Notes: generated by a model not told the origin, from the letters alone. DNA of 64,000 nucleotides from Isoetes taiwanensis (GCA_021234155.1 JAJEKV010000025.1:15302253-15366252), one strand, 5' to 3'. Shown: positions 32,030-43,879, counted from the first letter of the stretch. Numbers and translations are program-made.

Positions 32030-33690
32030 GTAAAGCCCAACCACGTTGGAGTTTCATCGATCTCGGTGGGACTAAAAGCGAACATACCTTTAAGTAACAT
32101 GTGCATGAGGATCAAACTCATCCATAGGCAACACTGGGACGCCCATCTGGCGGCCAATACGTAGGCAAAGGTCTTACAAGCACCGGCTTCATCGACCTTT
32201 GGAGTAACTGCCGCTTGTAGAGGTTCTTGCCTTGTATGCAATCAAAAGTTATCATTTTGAGGTCGTCACGGAGATACATCTTCCAAACACAAAGAATCTC
32301 GTTCGGTAATCCATAGTTGCTTTTGTCTTGTCGTGCAAACACACTATCTTCTTGATTTTTGCAGAAGGAATTCCATAATGCTATGTACTTGCTGATGCTG
32401 TCTGCCAGGCCAGGGAGATCTTTCAATGTCTTCCTTGGAGGGATATTTTTAGGCACCTCGTTGGTAACGTTGGCTCACCATTTTCATCCTCCTTCCACAT
32501 TCTTATTCCTTTTTCTGGAATCCGCTCTTTATGGGTTGGCCGCATCTTATATTGCATAATGGGCCATTTCCCATCCATTTTAAATCGGAATAGCAATGGG
32601 TCGGTATGGCCTATTAGACGTTGGCCTTTATCAGGGATATATCCCTTGACAAAGCCTTTCCAATCTGGAACTTCATCCACAAAATATGGAACAGGAGACT
32701 TTGCATTGCACTTGCTAAACAAGTAAAGCAACTCAGGCAAAGTTAGAGCATCTGATGAACTCATTAACATGAAAAGTTCCCAAATAATGCATCAATATCG
32801 TCATGAGTATGCCCAACCATCATGAAGCCAACACGAATCTCATCGAATACCTTAAGCCATGTCAAATAAGAGGTAGGAGAACACATATCTATTTTATTTT
32901 GACCCGATGCATTATCCAAGCTGTAAGTAGAGATTTGAGGAAGAGGATTGAAGCCTTCTAAGTTGGCGTAGAAGATGAAGGCATCTTCTCTTGTGTCTGC
33001 TAGCTTATCTTGCCAGTTGGTTGAGTATCTTTTAGGGCTTGCATCAATTTGCAATCTATAGTTACGCTTCCACCGGATCACCGTGACTTGTCTTCTTACG
33101 GCAACTCAAGATAGTGTAGGATCCTAGAGAGTGATCCAACATGAAAGTTTGAGTCATCCTTCCAAAGATCAAAGAGAGAAATGGCCATAGCCCGTCCACC
33201 ATGACCATGTGTCAATGCTCTGTCAAGCTGCTCTTCAAGCGATCTCCTCTCCAAGCAGTTTTTTTGAGATGGTGACTTCTTGGTGTGAGTGTTTTGACCT
33301 GATCCATCTTATCATGTATTATGCAAAGGTGACTTTTCTGGCTTGAGCGATGTGATAATGCACGCCAATGCCAATATTGACTCCCTAGGAACGTTGTTCC
33401 AACATATGTGCCGTAGTTGAATTGAAAGGTTGCCTCTCCCTTGTATCTTTTGTTCTTTCCAATTTCTGCTTGATGACTACACATATGTTACACTTGGAGA
33501 ATGCTGTATTTTTTGCTATGCTGACGTCTGGAAACTCTTTCTTCCAAATATTGTAAAAAGAGGGCAAGGTTACACTCTTTCCTGTCAATTCTTCCATCAC
33601 GACACCCACTTCCTTATGTATGCTCTTCTTATTAAGGATGGAAGGAAGTTTGCGAACATTCTCCCTTATATCATCCTTTCCTTTTTTGCC
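32030..33690 (-). pseudogene. DUF7869-like gene, frameshifted
   Basis: Minus-strand pieces, in order: DDIRENVRKLPSILNKKSIH and FPDVSIAKNTAFSKCNICVV (Cys pair; the region near the N-terminus); HLCIIHDKMDQVKTLTPR; HGHGGRAMAISLFDLWKDDS; QISTYSLDNASGQNK; FDEIRVGFMMVGHTHDDIDA; ALFGNFS; then SPVPYFVDEVPDWKGFV and LFRFKMDGKWPIMQYKM. The triad IIHDKMD, LDNASGQNK and GHTHDDIDA is what I know from DUF7869-type proteins of seed-free plants, algae and oomycetes. Spacing of the three acidic motifs suggests an RNase H-like (DDE transposase-type) fold, which is inference. Frame breaks lie near 33210, 33080 and 32760, plus a TAA near 33100. No terminal inverted repeats were found. Confidence 0.7.
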
Positions 33691-33829
33691 TCACACTCAC
33701 CCCGGTTTTTGGTCCACTGTTGAAAACATCAGTTTTGGTAGGTCTACATGTCCTGTTTTCAAAGAATCCTACATGTGGATTTGTGAAGGTATGGTTTTGT
33801 TCGATAATGGTGTTCTTTTTTCAGTGGAC

Positions 33830-34390
33830 TAAAACATCCACTGTTGTTTTGTAGTTTCTTCTATTGTGACATGTCATTTTATAATACAATCCACTGTAGG
33901 AAAGAGTACTTGAATTTCTACATGTCTAATAATTCTATTGTCACATGTCTTTATAGATGTAGGAAAGAATATTTGATTCTCTACATGTCCTATACTTCCA
34001 TTCACATGTCTTTATAGTAGTAGGACAGAGTACTTTATTTGCTAAGGCATTGTAGGAAAGAATACATGAATTACGACATGTGTAATACTTCTATTGTCAC
34101 ATGTCTTTATAGAAGCCGGGAAAGAATACTTGATTCTCTACATGTTATATCTTCCCATGTCACATGTCTTTATAGTAGTAGGACAGTACTTTATTTGCTA
34201 AAGGCATTGTAGGAAAGAATACATGAATTACGACATGTGTAATACTTATTTCTCATGTCTTTATAGAAGTAGGAAAGAGTACTTGATTCTCTACATGTCC
34301 TATCCTTCCATATCACGGGTCTTTATAGTGGTAGGATGTAGTACTTGATTTGCTACATGTGATGCATGTGCCACGATCACATGTTCTTAT
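33830..34390. repeat. Tandem repeat of about 62 bp with higher-order period
   Basis: Eight or nine units carry GTAGGAAAGAGTACTTGATT, CTACATGTCC and CACATGTCTTTATAG. Two longer blocks (near 34020-34105 and 34178-34260) share an extra segment with GACATGTGTAATACTT, giving a higher-order period of about 160 bp. It begins about 140 bp from the upstream edge of the DUF7869-like gene. Confidence 0.9.
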
Positions 34391-34444
34391 ACTAGTATTC
34401 CATGTAAAACACAAGTTACTTCAACTACTTCAATTACTTAACAC

Positions 34445-36015
34445 CTATTTTTTTTGCAAGGTGGCTCTAACATGCCACCTAGGCTCAAACATGCCAAGGT
34501 GGCTCCAACATGCCACCTAGGCTCCAACATGACAAAATGGCTCAAACATGCCACCTAGGCTCCAGCGTGCTCAAACATGCCACTTGCCGGCTCCAACATA
34601 CCACCTATGGCCCCAACTTGCCACCCTTGGCTCAAATATCTGCGTGGGCTCCAACATGCCACCTAGGCTCCAACATTCCTAGGTGGCTCAAACATACCAC
34701 ATAGGCTCAAACATGCCATGCTGGGGCTCACTGGGTGGCTCCAACATGCCAAGGTGGCTCCAACATGCCACCTAGGCTCAAACATGTCCAAGGTGGCTCC
34801 AGGCATGCCACCTGGGCTCCCCAACATGCCACCTAGGCTCAAGCATGTGCCGGTGGCTCAAACATCTCAAAGGTGGGCTCAAACATGCCACCCTAGGCTC
34901 CAACATACCACCTAGGCTCAAACATGCCAAGATTGGCTCCAAATCACCACGTGGGCTCCACCATGCCACCTAGCCTCCAACATGCCAAGGTGGCTCACAG
35001 CTTATACCACCTAGGCTTAAATATGCCAAGTTGGCTCAAACATGCCACCCTAGGCTCCAACATGCCAGTGGCTCTAACACGCCACCTAGGCTCAAACATG
35101 CCCGTGGGCTCCAACATGCCCGCGTGCCAAGGTGGCTCCAACATACCACCTAGGCTCCAACATGCTCAAACATGCCCGGGCTCTAACATACCACCTATGC
35201 TCCAACTTGCCAAGGTGGCTCAAATATACCATGTGGGCTCCAACATGCCAAGGTGGCTCAAGCATGCCTACAGGCTCCAACATGCCACCTAGGCTCCTAA
35301 CATGGCAAGGTGGCTCAAACATGCCACGTGGTCTCCAACATGCCACCTAGGCTCCAACATGCCAAGGTGGCTCCAACATCTTCAAGGTGGCTCAAACATG
35401 CCACCCTAGGCTCCAGCGTGCTCAAACATGCCAAGGTGGCTCAAACATGCCACGTGGGCTCCAACATGCCAAGGTGGCTCAAACATGCCACCTAGGCTCA
35501 AACATGCCAAGGTGGTTCCCACATGCCAAGGTGGCTCCAACATGCCACCTAGGCTCAAACATACCAAGGTGGCTCAAACATGCCACCTAAGCAACATGAC
35601 AAAATGGCTCAAACATGCCACCTAGGCTCCAAGCGTGCTCAAACATGCCCAGCGGGCTCCAACATACCACCTATGCTCCAACTTGCCAAGGTGGCTCAAA
35701 TATACCCGTGGGCTCCAACATGCCACCTAGGCTCCAACATTCCTAGGTGGCTCAAACACGCTCACCATCTAGGCTCCAACATGCCACCCAGGGCTCAAAC
35801 ATGCCGGTGGCTCAAACATCACCAAGGTGGGCTCAAACATGCCACCTAGGCTCCAACATGCCAAGGTGGCTCCAAACATGCCGTGGACTCCATAATGCCA
35901 CGTGGGCTCCAACACCTACCAAGGTGGCTCCAACATGCCATCACGGGCTCCAACATGCCAAGGTGGCTCGGGCATGCCACCTAGTCTCAAGCATGCCACC
36001 TAGGCACCCCAAAGT
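34445..36015. repeat. Minisatellite, GGCTCCAACATGCCACCTA type (block 1)
   Basis: About 75 to 80 units of about 20 bp, GGCTCAAACATGCCAAGGT and GGCTCCAACATGCCACCTA, alternate irregularly for 1.57 kb. The reading frames made of 'ACWSLGGML' or 'SNMPRWLKHAT' are artefacts. The same unit in the same orientation returns at 41.4 kb. Confidence 0.95.
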
Positions 36016-36229
36016 GGTGACATGGCATGCCAAGTAAGCAAAGGTCAAGTTTTGACTAGGCCAAAAACCAAAGATGTCCATCTTTGGTCTTTTCGATGAG
36101 AGGTGATGTTGGCAAATTTTAGGTGACATGGCTAGATGATGGTGACATGGACCTTGGATGTCTTTGCAAACAGGGGGCGGCACCTCGGCCCCTTTCTTGT
36201 GAAGGGGAGTCTCAGAAAGGTATATATCT
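36016..36229. other. Short spacer between minisatellite and satellite
   Basis: Contains GTGACATGGC direct repeats (near 36016, 36122 and 36140) and no gene. Confidence 0.4.
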
Positions 36230-37435
36230 TTGGTGCATTTTCTCTTGCGTGTGCGGCGTCATGTTGCATATCTGCAAGAATTTCACCTTTTTGAGACCCG
36301 GATTTTTATACGTGTTTTTTTTTGTGTTTATGCTCAGGAAATTCATAATTAATGCATGGGGCGGGGAAAAATCCTGATTTTCAGCCAGCTGGCTTGCCAA
36401 GTGGCGTGGCGTCTGAGGAAAATCCCGGTATTTTGGTGAGCTTTAGACCCTCGATTTTTGATTGGGATGGCCCGCGTTGGCCGGCGGAGGTTTAGACCCG
36501 TTTTTCGATTTTGGGGCATGGAGGCCCGGATTGGCGATCCGACCTCTCCACATCGTGGAACGCCGAAATTACCCTAGAGGACAAGTTCCACTACCGGTTT
36601 TCCCGGGGGATCAATCACTTACCCCCACTAGGAGGTATTGACATCCACCTCCATGCCAATTGACTACAAGTGTGTAGTAAGCGACCTACTTTGGCGTTTC
36701 TTGGAGAGGGGTGGTCTTACGCCTGAAACTTGGTCTCGGGTAATGGGGATGTTCGGGTCCATTGGCGAGCCGGTTCGATTGGGAGTGGGGGTCGGCCCGA
36801 GTCCTCGGCCCCGGCTTGGACTAGCTTGCGAGAACAAGATGCTTGGGGTCACCACGAGGGCCACAGTAGAAGATCGAAGTGAGAATAAGCAGCACTAGGA
36901 CTGCTAGGTGGTATACATGTGACCACGAAGAAGCAAAGCTAGCTCCTTTGCCCGATAGAAGCGTTGCAGGCCGGTGGCCTCAGGAAGGGGTTGGCTCGAA
37001 GCTTCGTCTCATGCCTGCACGCTTGTGCTTCTATTGCGGTGCATTTCTCTTGCGTGTGCCACATGTCATGCATCACGCCAAGATTTCACCTTTTTTTTTT
37101 CGAGACCGGATTTTTATACGTGCTTTTCTTTGTGTTTATGATCGAGGAAATTCATGATTAATGCATGGGCCGGGAAAAATCATGGTTTTCAACCAGGTGG
37201 CTTGCCAAGTGGCCCCGGCGTACAGGAAAATCCCGGTATTTCGGGTGAGCTTTAGACCCTCGATTTTTGATTGGGATGGCCACCGATTGGCCACGGCGGG
37301 GGTTTAGACCACGTTTTTTATTTTGGGGCATGGAGGAGGCCCTGGATTGGCGATCCGACCTCTCCATGTCATCTGGAACGCCGAAATTACCCTAGGGGAC
37401 AAGTTCCACGGCCCTCTTGATCGAGGAGCATCCCG
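36230..37435. repeat. Diverged satellite, two copies about 810 bp apart
   Basis: A segment of about 370 bp occurs at about 36230-36600 and again at about 37040-37410 (shared GCATTTCTCTTGCGTGTGC-like start, GGATTTTTATACGTG, TTCATAATTAATGCATGGG, GAGCTTTAGACCCTCG, CGCCGAAATTACCC). The part between copies (36600-36830) resembles the 800-bp satellite downstream: both hold CTACTTTGGCG, then GGTGGTCTTAC or similar, then AACTTGGTCTC, GGTAATG and TCCATTGGCGAG. So this is a diverged branch of the same family. Confidence 0.75.
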
Positions 37436-37919
37436 GAATGTAAATCCTACCCAATTCCCACCCCAGAATGCAGCTCCCCAATTCCAAACAATTGCATCAG
37501 AATATCTTTGTCATACTTCTGCATATGAATCCTTTAAATCGTTGACTAAGCTTCCTAAGGAGTATGGATGCAATAGAATTGACAATTCCTATTTGAAACA
37601 GATTAACTATCCATTTGGCACTACTTAATTTGTTTATCCGAAATTACTTTCGGTCTAGACTTAGTGTGATTTATCTAGGCGATGGTAAAAACTAGTTGCT
37701 TTCGTGTCCCATCGGGAAAGTTCAGCCTCTAAAAGTAACAGTAACTTCTGCGGTCTTATCCACTAACTTTCTTCATTATTTAGATTAGTGGGTAATGCCT
37801 AACTATCTAATTCTTTCTCATTGTAACTTCCTTTTTAAGATACTTCGTTTGAGGATTTCTCAATATGCTTATGGATGATATTGCATTATGCATAAGTCAA
37901 CCACGTTTTGGCCTCCAAA
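37436..37919. other. Spacer with a short unrecognised frame
   Basis: The plus frame ending at 37628 includes NPTQFPPQNAAPQFQTIASE and SFKSLTKLPKEYGCNRIDNS, which looks protein-like but matches nothing I know. The rest is AT-rich. Confidence 0.35.
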
Positions 37920-38820
37920 GCGTAAACCATAATGGGTTGCTAGGTTATTGTGGGGTTTACGTTATGGAGGTCGAAGTTTTATTCGGTTGCACTTGAGACA
38001 TGGTCGAAGAAGCTGCAGATTGAAAACCGAAGCAATAGAACCCGGCGAAATGGGGTTTGGATTTTACCGAGGCGGGCTTTCCTACGGTGCTCCTCAGGAG
38101 AGCAAATGCCAATGCCTCCCTTCCGGAACCGGTTTCCCTATCCGGCCGTTGAATTCTCTATTCAAGTAACTTGCTTCGAAAGGGGCTCAAAAAAATATCT
38201 AGATCTGTCCGGGAGAACATATGAAACCGCAAAGTGTCCTGCAGTCGATCGTGTAGAAACCCAAGTGTTTTGTCGTTCGGGCAGTACAAAGGCCTCGGAA
38301 TGGAGATTTGACATCGCCATGTCATCCGAAACAGCGAAATTACCCTATTGACCAAGTTACCACGGTCATTTTTGACAAAGAAACCACGAACCCTCTACAT
38401 GGCGGATCACGATCCTCCTTCTGGCCAATTCACTCTGACGTGTTGGACATGAGCTACTTTGGCGCTTCGGGAGCAAGGATGGTCTTCGCCCACCTAAACT
38501 TGGTCTCTAGGGTAATGTCGATGTTTGAGTCCGTTGGCGAGTCAGGATCCACGGTTCAGGGGTGGGAGAGTTGCCCCGTCCGTGGCCGGGGACCCCTCGA
38601 GAGAGGACCTTTGGGTCGAACTTCTCTCGGAAGGTTTTAGAGGCACCGAATCATCCCGGCATCAACGCCCTCCCACTACCTCATGACATTGTGCAAGATC
38701 CTGGTCCAATCGGCTAGAGTATGGCCTCAAAAGCGCCAAACCCATTGCCTTGCCACGTTATTGTAGGGTTTATGTTATGGAGGCCAAAGCGCGGTCGATT
38801 GCACTTGGGACACGGTGTAC
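37920..38820 (-). repeat. 800-bp satellite, inverted copy
   Basis: Slightly more than one unit runs opposite to the array at 39.06-41.37 kb. Shared landmarks are AGGGTTTACGTTATGGAGG, CGGCCGTTGAATTC, AAGTAACTTGCTTCGAA, AACCCAAGTGTTTTGTCG, GTTGGACATGAGCTACTTTGG and CCTCATGACATTGTGC. The copy breaks off near 38820 after the start of a second unit. Confidence 0.9.
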
Positions 38821-38949
38821 CTTTTTTGAACATGCATGGAGCCATGGCAAAAACCTGAAATAACAGACTTTGGATCTATTGGCGATCCCGAATCATTCCA
38901 AAAATTTTGCTACTACAAAATGTGTTCTTGACTTCTAATTTGCGATTAA
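38821..38949. other. Orientation switch point of the satellite
   Basis: About 130 bases without similarity to the unit separate the inverted copy from the forward array. No element end or gene was recognised in it. Confidence 0.6.
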
Positions 38950-41375
38950 TCGGGAGGAGGATAAATCCAAATCCCATTTTCGCCGGTTTCTATTGCTTAC
39001 GGTTTTCAAGCTGCGGCTTCCGACCATGTCTCAAGTGCAACCGAATAAAACTTCGACCTCCATAGCGTAAACCCTACAATACCCTAGCAGCGCCACGGGG
39101 TTTTACGTTTTGGAGGCCATACCTGGTCAAATTGGACCAGGAGTTTGCACAATGTCATGAGGTAGTGGGGGCGTTGGCCTTTGAGCGGAACCTAAAACCT
39201 TCGAAGAAGTTGACCCAAAGGTCCTCTCTGGAGGGTCCTCGGCCACCGGGACGGGCAACTCTCCCACCCCGGGCGTGATCCGACCGCCATGGAGACCAAG
39301 TTTCGTGGGCGTAAGACCACCCTCGCTCGGGGGACCGCCAAAATAGCTCATGTCCAACACGTTAAGTAGAGTGAATTGGCGTGGCGGGGAGGGTGAGAAT
39401 CACTGCCATGTAGAGGGTTCGTGTTTCTTTTTGCTGCAAAAAATGATCGTGTAACTTGGTCCCTACGGTAATTCGCTGTTTTGGACGACATGGCGAAGTC
39501 AAATCTCCATTCTGGGGCCTTTGTCTTGCCCGAACGACAAAACACTTGCTTTTCTACACCGTCATTAATTGCCGGGGACACTTTGCGGTTTGATATGTTC
39601 TCCTAGAGCGGATCTTGAATTTTTTGAGCTTTGCTTTCGAAGCAAGTTACTTGAATGGAGAATTCAACGGCCGGATAGGGAAACCGTGTTCCGGGAAGGG
39701 GAGGCATTGGCATTTGCCCCTCCGGGAGGAGACGGTAGGAAAGCTTGCCTCGGTAAATCAAATCCCATTTCGTCGAGTTTCTATTGCTTACGGTTTTCAA
39801 GCTCGGCTTTCGACCATGTCTCAAGTGCAACTGAATAAAACTTCGACCTCCATAACGTAAACCCTACAATACCCTAGCAGCGCCGGGGTTTACGTTTTGG
39901 AGGCCATACCCGGTCAAATTGGACCAGGATTTTTGCACAATGTCATGAGGTCGTGGGGGGCGTTGGCCTAAGAGGAAAGCGAGCCCTAAAACCTTCCGAG
40001 AAGAAGTTCGACCCAAAGGTCCTCACGGAGGGTCCCCGCCCGCGGGACGGGCAACTCTCCCACCCTGGAATTGTGATCGACCGCCAATGGACTCGAAACA
40101 TCGACATTACCACGGAGACCAAGTTTCGTGGGAAGAAGACCACCCTGCCCCCAGCGCCAAAGTAGCTCATGTCCAACATGTTCGTAGTGAATTGGCCTTA
40201 GCGGAGGGTGCGAGAATCACCGCCATGTAGAGGGTTCGTGTTTCTTTTTGCTGCAAAAAATGACCGTGTAACTTGGTCCCTAGGGTAATTTCATTTGTTT
40301 GAGGACGACATTGTGAAGTCAAATCTCCATTCGAGGCCTTTTGTAACGCGACGACAAAACACTTGGTTTTCTACACCGTCGACTGCGGGGCACTTTGCGG
40401 TTTGATATGTTCTCCCGGACAGATCTTGAATTTTTTTGAGCCTCCTCGAAGCAAGTTACTTGAATGGAGAATTCAACGGCCGGATAGGAAACCGAAGTTC
40501 GGGAAGGGAGGCATTGGCATTTACCCTCCCGAGGAGCAACTCGTAGGAAAGCCTGCCTCGGTAAATCCAAACCCCATTTTGTCAGTTTCTATTGCTTCTG
40601 GTTTTCAACTGCAGCTTCTCGACCATGTCTCAAGTGCAATTGAATAAAACTCGACCTCCATAACGTAAACCCTACAATAACCTAGCAATCCACAGGGTTT
40701 ATATTTTGGAGGCCATACCACGGTCGATTGGACCGGATCTTGCATAATGTCATGAGGTAGTGGGAGGGCGTTGGCGCTGTAAGACGGAGCCCTAAAACCT
40801 TCCAGAAGAAGTTCGTCCCAATGGTCCTCTCTGGAAGGTCCTTGGCCACGTACGGGCAACTCTCCCACCCCGGAATTGTGATCTGACTCTGCCAATGGAC
40901 TCGAAACATCGACATTACCACGGAGACCAAGTTTGGTGGGAAGAAGACCACCCTCGCTCAGGACGCCAAAGTAGCTCATGTCCAACCGTTCAGTAGTGAA
41001 TTGGCCTTAGCGGAGGGGAGAATCACGCCATGTAGAGGGTTCGTGTTTCTTTTCTTTTGCAAAAATGACCGTGGTAACTTGGTCTCTAGGGTAATTTCCT
41101 TTGTTTAGGACGACATGGCGAAGTCAAATCTCCATTAGAGCCTTTATATTTTATCAACGACAAAACGCTTGGGTTTCTACGGTGGCCGATGCGGGACACT
41201 TTGCGGTTTGATATGTTCTCCCGCACGGATCTTGAATTTTTGAGCTGCTCGAAGCAAGTTACTTGAATGGAGAATTCAAGCGGCCGGATAGGGAAACCGG
41301 GTTCGGAAGGGAGGCATTGGCATTTGCCCTCCGGAGGAGCACTAATAGGAAAGTGCCCTCGGTAACCTTTGTGAT
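38950..41375 (+). repeat. 800-bp satellite, tandem copies
   Basis: A partial unit (38950-39060), two full units (about 39060-39845 and 39850-40655) and one shortened unit (to 41375). Each starts at the CTCCATAACGTAAACCCTAC junction and contains AAAACACTTGGTTTTCTAC, GAATGGAGAATTCAACGGCC and GGAGGCATTGGCATTTGCC. Copies differ mainly by small indels at CG-rich points. Open frames in it (for example 40605-40985 on the minus strand) show no domain. Confidence 0.92.
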
Positions 41376-41394
41376 GTCCGTCTCGGGGGTGCGG

Positions 41395-42090
41395 CCACCT
41401 AGGCTCCAACGTGCCATCTAGGCTCCAACATGCCACGTGGGCTCCAACATGCCACCTAGGCTCCAACATGCCACGTAGGCTCCAACATGCCACCCACGGC
41501 TCCAACATGCCGCGTGGGCTCCAACATGCCACCTAGCATGCCACCTAGGCTCCAACATGCCACGGGCTCCGTACCCACGTGAGCTCCAAGCGGCTCCAAC
41601 GTGCCACCTAGGCTCCAAGCATGCTAAGGTGGCTCCAATATGCCACCTAGGCTCCAACATGCCACCACATATGGCTTCAACATGCCCGCGTAGGCTCCAT
41701 GGGTCAAACATGCCACCTAGGCCCAACATGCCACGTGGGCTCCTACATGCCAAGCGTGGCTCCAACATGCCACGTCGGCTCCAACATGCCGCGTGAGCTC
41801 CAACATGCCAAGTTGGCTCCAGCGTGCCACCTAGGATCAAGCATGCCAAGGTGGCTCAAATATGCCACCTAGGCTCCAACATGCCACACGGGCTTCCAAC
41901 ATGCCACGTAGGCTCCAACATGCCAACTAGGCTCCAACATGCCTCGTGAGCTCTAGCATGCCACCTAGGCTCCAACGTGCCACCTAGGGCTCCAACATGC
42001 CACCTAGGCTCCAACATGCCAAGGTGGCTCCAACATGCCACCTAGGCTCAAGCGTGCCAAGGTGGCTCAAACATGCCACCTAGGCTCCTT
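41395..42090. repeat. Minisatellite, GGCTCCAACATGCCACCTA type (block 2)
   Basis: About 35 units of the same 19-20 bp repeat seen at 34.4-36.0 kb, in the same orientation. Together the two blocks bracket the 36.0-41.4 kb satellite region. Confidence 0.95.
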
Positions 42091-42239
42091 AAGATTAGTT
42101 GAAAATATTGGAATGACTACCTTGTATTCATAGGTTCATTTGATCTTAGTATATAGTTGGATAAAGTTCACTTATCTCCTTAGTATTAGCTCGATATATC
42201 TTGCTATGGTGGTGGTGGTAATGGTTTGATGTTCTAGGT

Positions 42240-42540
42240 TGAATTGTCATAATTAGGTGGAGGTGAATTGTTGGTGTATGCTAAGATTGAATTGCATAAT
42301 TAGGTGGAGGTGAATTGTTGGGTATCCGAGATTTGAATTTTCATACTTAGGTGGAGGGGTGTGGCTGGAAGTGGAGGTGGTGGATATGTTGGAGGAGGTG
42401 ATGGATATGTTGGAGGTGGACGTGGTGCATATGTTGGAGGAGGAGGTGGTGGATACGTTGGACTGCATATAAAATGGAATCAAATTAGTGAAGTTCAAAC
42501 TTTCAAAGAGGAGATATAAAAGAAGAAGGGTTGATACCAT
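42240..42540 (-). pseudogene. Possible proline-rich (extensin-like) protein fragment
   Basis: On the minus strand, one frame of 42470-42350 reads PTYPPPPPPTYAPRPPPTYP, then SPPPTYPPPP, with repeats of PPPTY. Two later direct repeats of about 55 bp read NNSPPPNYAIQS and NNSPPPNYDNST in a shifted frame. Plant proline-rich or extensin-like wall proteins have such repeats. The stretch just upstream ends in TTTTATATGCAG, a plausible splice acceptor, preceded by MVSTLLLLYLLFESLNF (signal-peptide-like, 42540). Frame shifts break it. On the plus strand the same DNA would be Gly-rich (GGGGYVGGG), so strand is uncertain. Confidence 0.35.
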
Positions 42541-43717
42541 TATGCCACCACTAATGTTCTATCGAGAACTCATTATTTTTTATGCTTTTGTCCCCGATAT
42601 TTTTAGTACGAAATCCATTGTCTCTAATGGAACATCCAACTAGAGCAATGGATGAGATTATGACAAGAAGCTGAATAATCATATCCATTGGAATTGATGG
42701 ATGAATAATCATATCCATTGGAATTGATGGTTGTATGGTAATGCTCCGAGGCAAGGGGTGTGCATGCAGCGCTTCCAAGCCATTTTGGCCATGGCCATGT
42801 GGCTTGAATATAGCAAGACCCATAAGGAACCATACCCCGCAAAAAATAATGGAACATGTGATCACGTGTTGAAAATTAAAGTTAAAAATTAATATACATA
42901 GTGCCGAGATGAATGGCCTAGATTTTGGCCAAGATGGACGGCCGAGATTGTAATCCGTGTAGTGTAATCTTATTGGTTGAAGTAATGGGATGGATGGCAC
43001 AGATTTTGACCCAGATGGACGGCTGGGATTGCAATCCTGGTATTATTGTGCTATTGGCTGAATTAATTGCCAGTCTCCCACCTTTGGCCGAGTTCCCCAT
43101 TCGACCTACACGAAGCTTCAGCTATGGCGATGGGTTTCGCCTGACTAAATGGGACCTGAAGCTTGGCTGTATGGCCCTCCACAGCATCGTCTTCGCCCGG
43201 ACGCGACAATAGCCATCGCCACCACCGCCACTACGAAGATGCACGTCGGCATTCTTCCTCATTAGATCGGCGATGGGATTTTGCACAGCTCTGTCGGACA
43301 CCCAGAGGGTTTTTGCACAGCTCTGTTGGACCTGAAGCTTGGCTATGGCTATGGCTGAGCAGAAGCCGGTTTCTTCCTACCTTGGAAGGAGGATGTTACC
43401 TAGGGCTGACATCTAAAGCGGATCTGTAGCCATGGCCTGAAGCGGATCTGAAGCCACAGATTTGAAGCCACGACATCTGAAGCGGATGTGCATCCATAAT
43501 TTTCTGGCGCTCACCCTTCAAAGCCCCCAGCTCTGAAAGTTTTCCGAGCCGTCAATGAGAAAAATTGGGGGAGATTTAACAGAGCAAGAATGTTTAAAAG
43601 AATGCTTAGATACATGGAGCTGCAAGGCGGCAGTATATAGGAGGGAAACAAAGTCTTGTTTTCAAGGTAGGAGTCGTGCCTGGCGATGAATCGTGCAACA
43701 AATGGAAGGCTGCGAAG
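42541..43717. other. Stretch with two small duplications, no clear gene
   Basis: AATAATCATATCCATTGGAA is duplicated in tandem near 42676-42725. A diverged pair of about 85 bp (GATGGACGGC then GAGATTGTAATCC or GGGATTGCAATCC) lies at 42905-42965 and 42990-43060. Short direct repeats around 43255-43440 (TTTTGCACAGCTCTGT, AAGCGGATCTG) follow. No gene domain is seen. Confidence 0.5.
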
Positions 43718-43846
43718 ATGGGCAGGGAAATGCTGCAATTAAAGGGCCGCGCCAAAGCCATAGTCGTAACTATTATAGTTGTGGTAATTGTGGCAGTTCT
43801 TGCTTGTGTATGCTGCTTCTTCAAATGCCTCTGTTGCTGTATTTAG
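43718..43846 (+). CDS. Possible small membrane protein, Cys-rich tail
   Basis: ATG at 43718 to TAG at 43844-43846 gives 42 residues: a basic start (MGREMLQLKGRAKAIV), a hydrophobic helix of about 18 residues (VTIIVVVIVAVLACVCC) and a tail of alternating Phe, Lys, Leu and Cys (CCFFKCLCCC). Such a layout is seen in small plant tail-anchored or palmitoylated proteins, but I recognise no family. The frame is open upstream to about 43612, so this may be part of a larger exon. A terminal-exon-like structure follows at 43993. Confidence 0.35.
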   Translation: MGREMLQLKGRAKAIVVTIIVVVIVAVLACVCCFFKCLCCCI

Positions 43847-43879
43847 GCCTTCTGCCAGATCCTTGCCCTGCAGAAAATC

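Noticed and set aside
34510-36037. Many overlapping frames in the minisatellite
   Set aside because: A repeat of about 20 bp with few stops gives open frames in several phases; no protein family looks like this.
37948-40985. Frames such as 40605-40985 (126 codons) repeated in each satellite unit
   Set aside because: They shift frame between units and show no domain. Units vary by indels that ignore codon structure.
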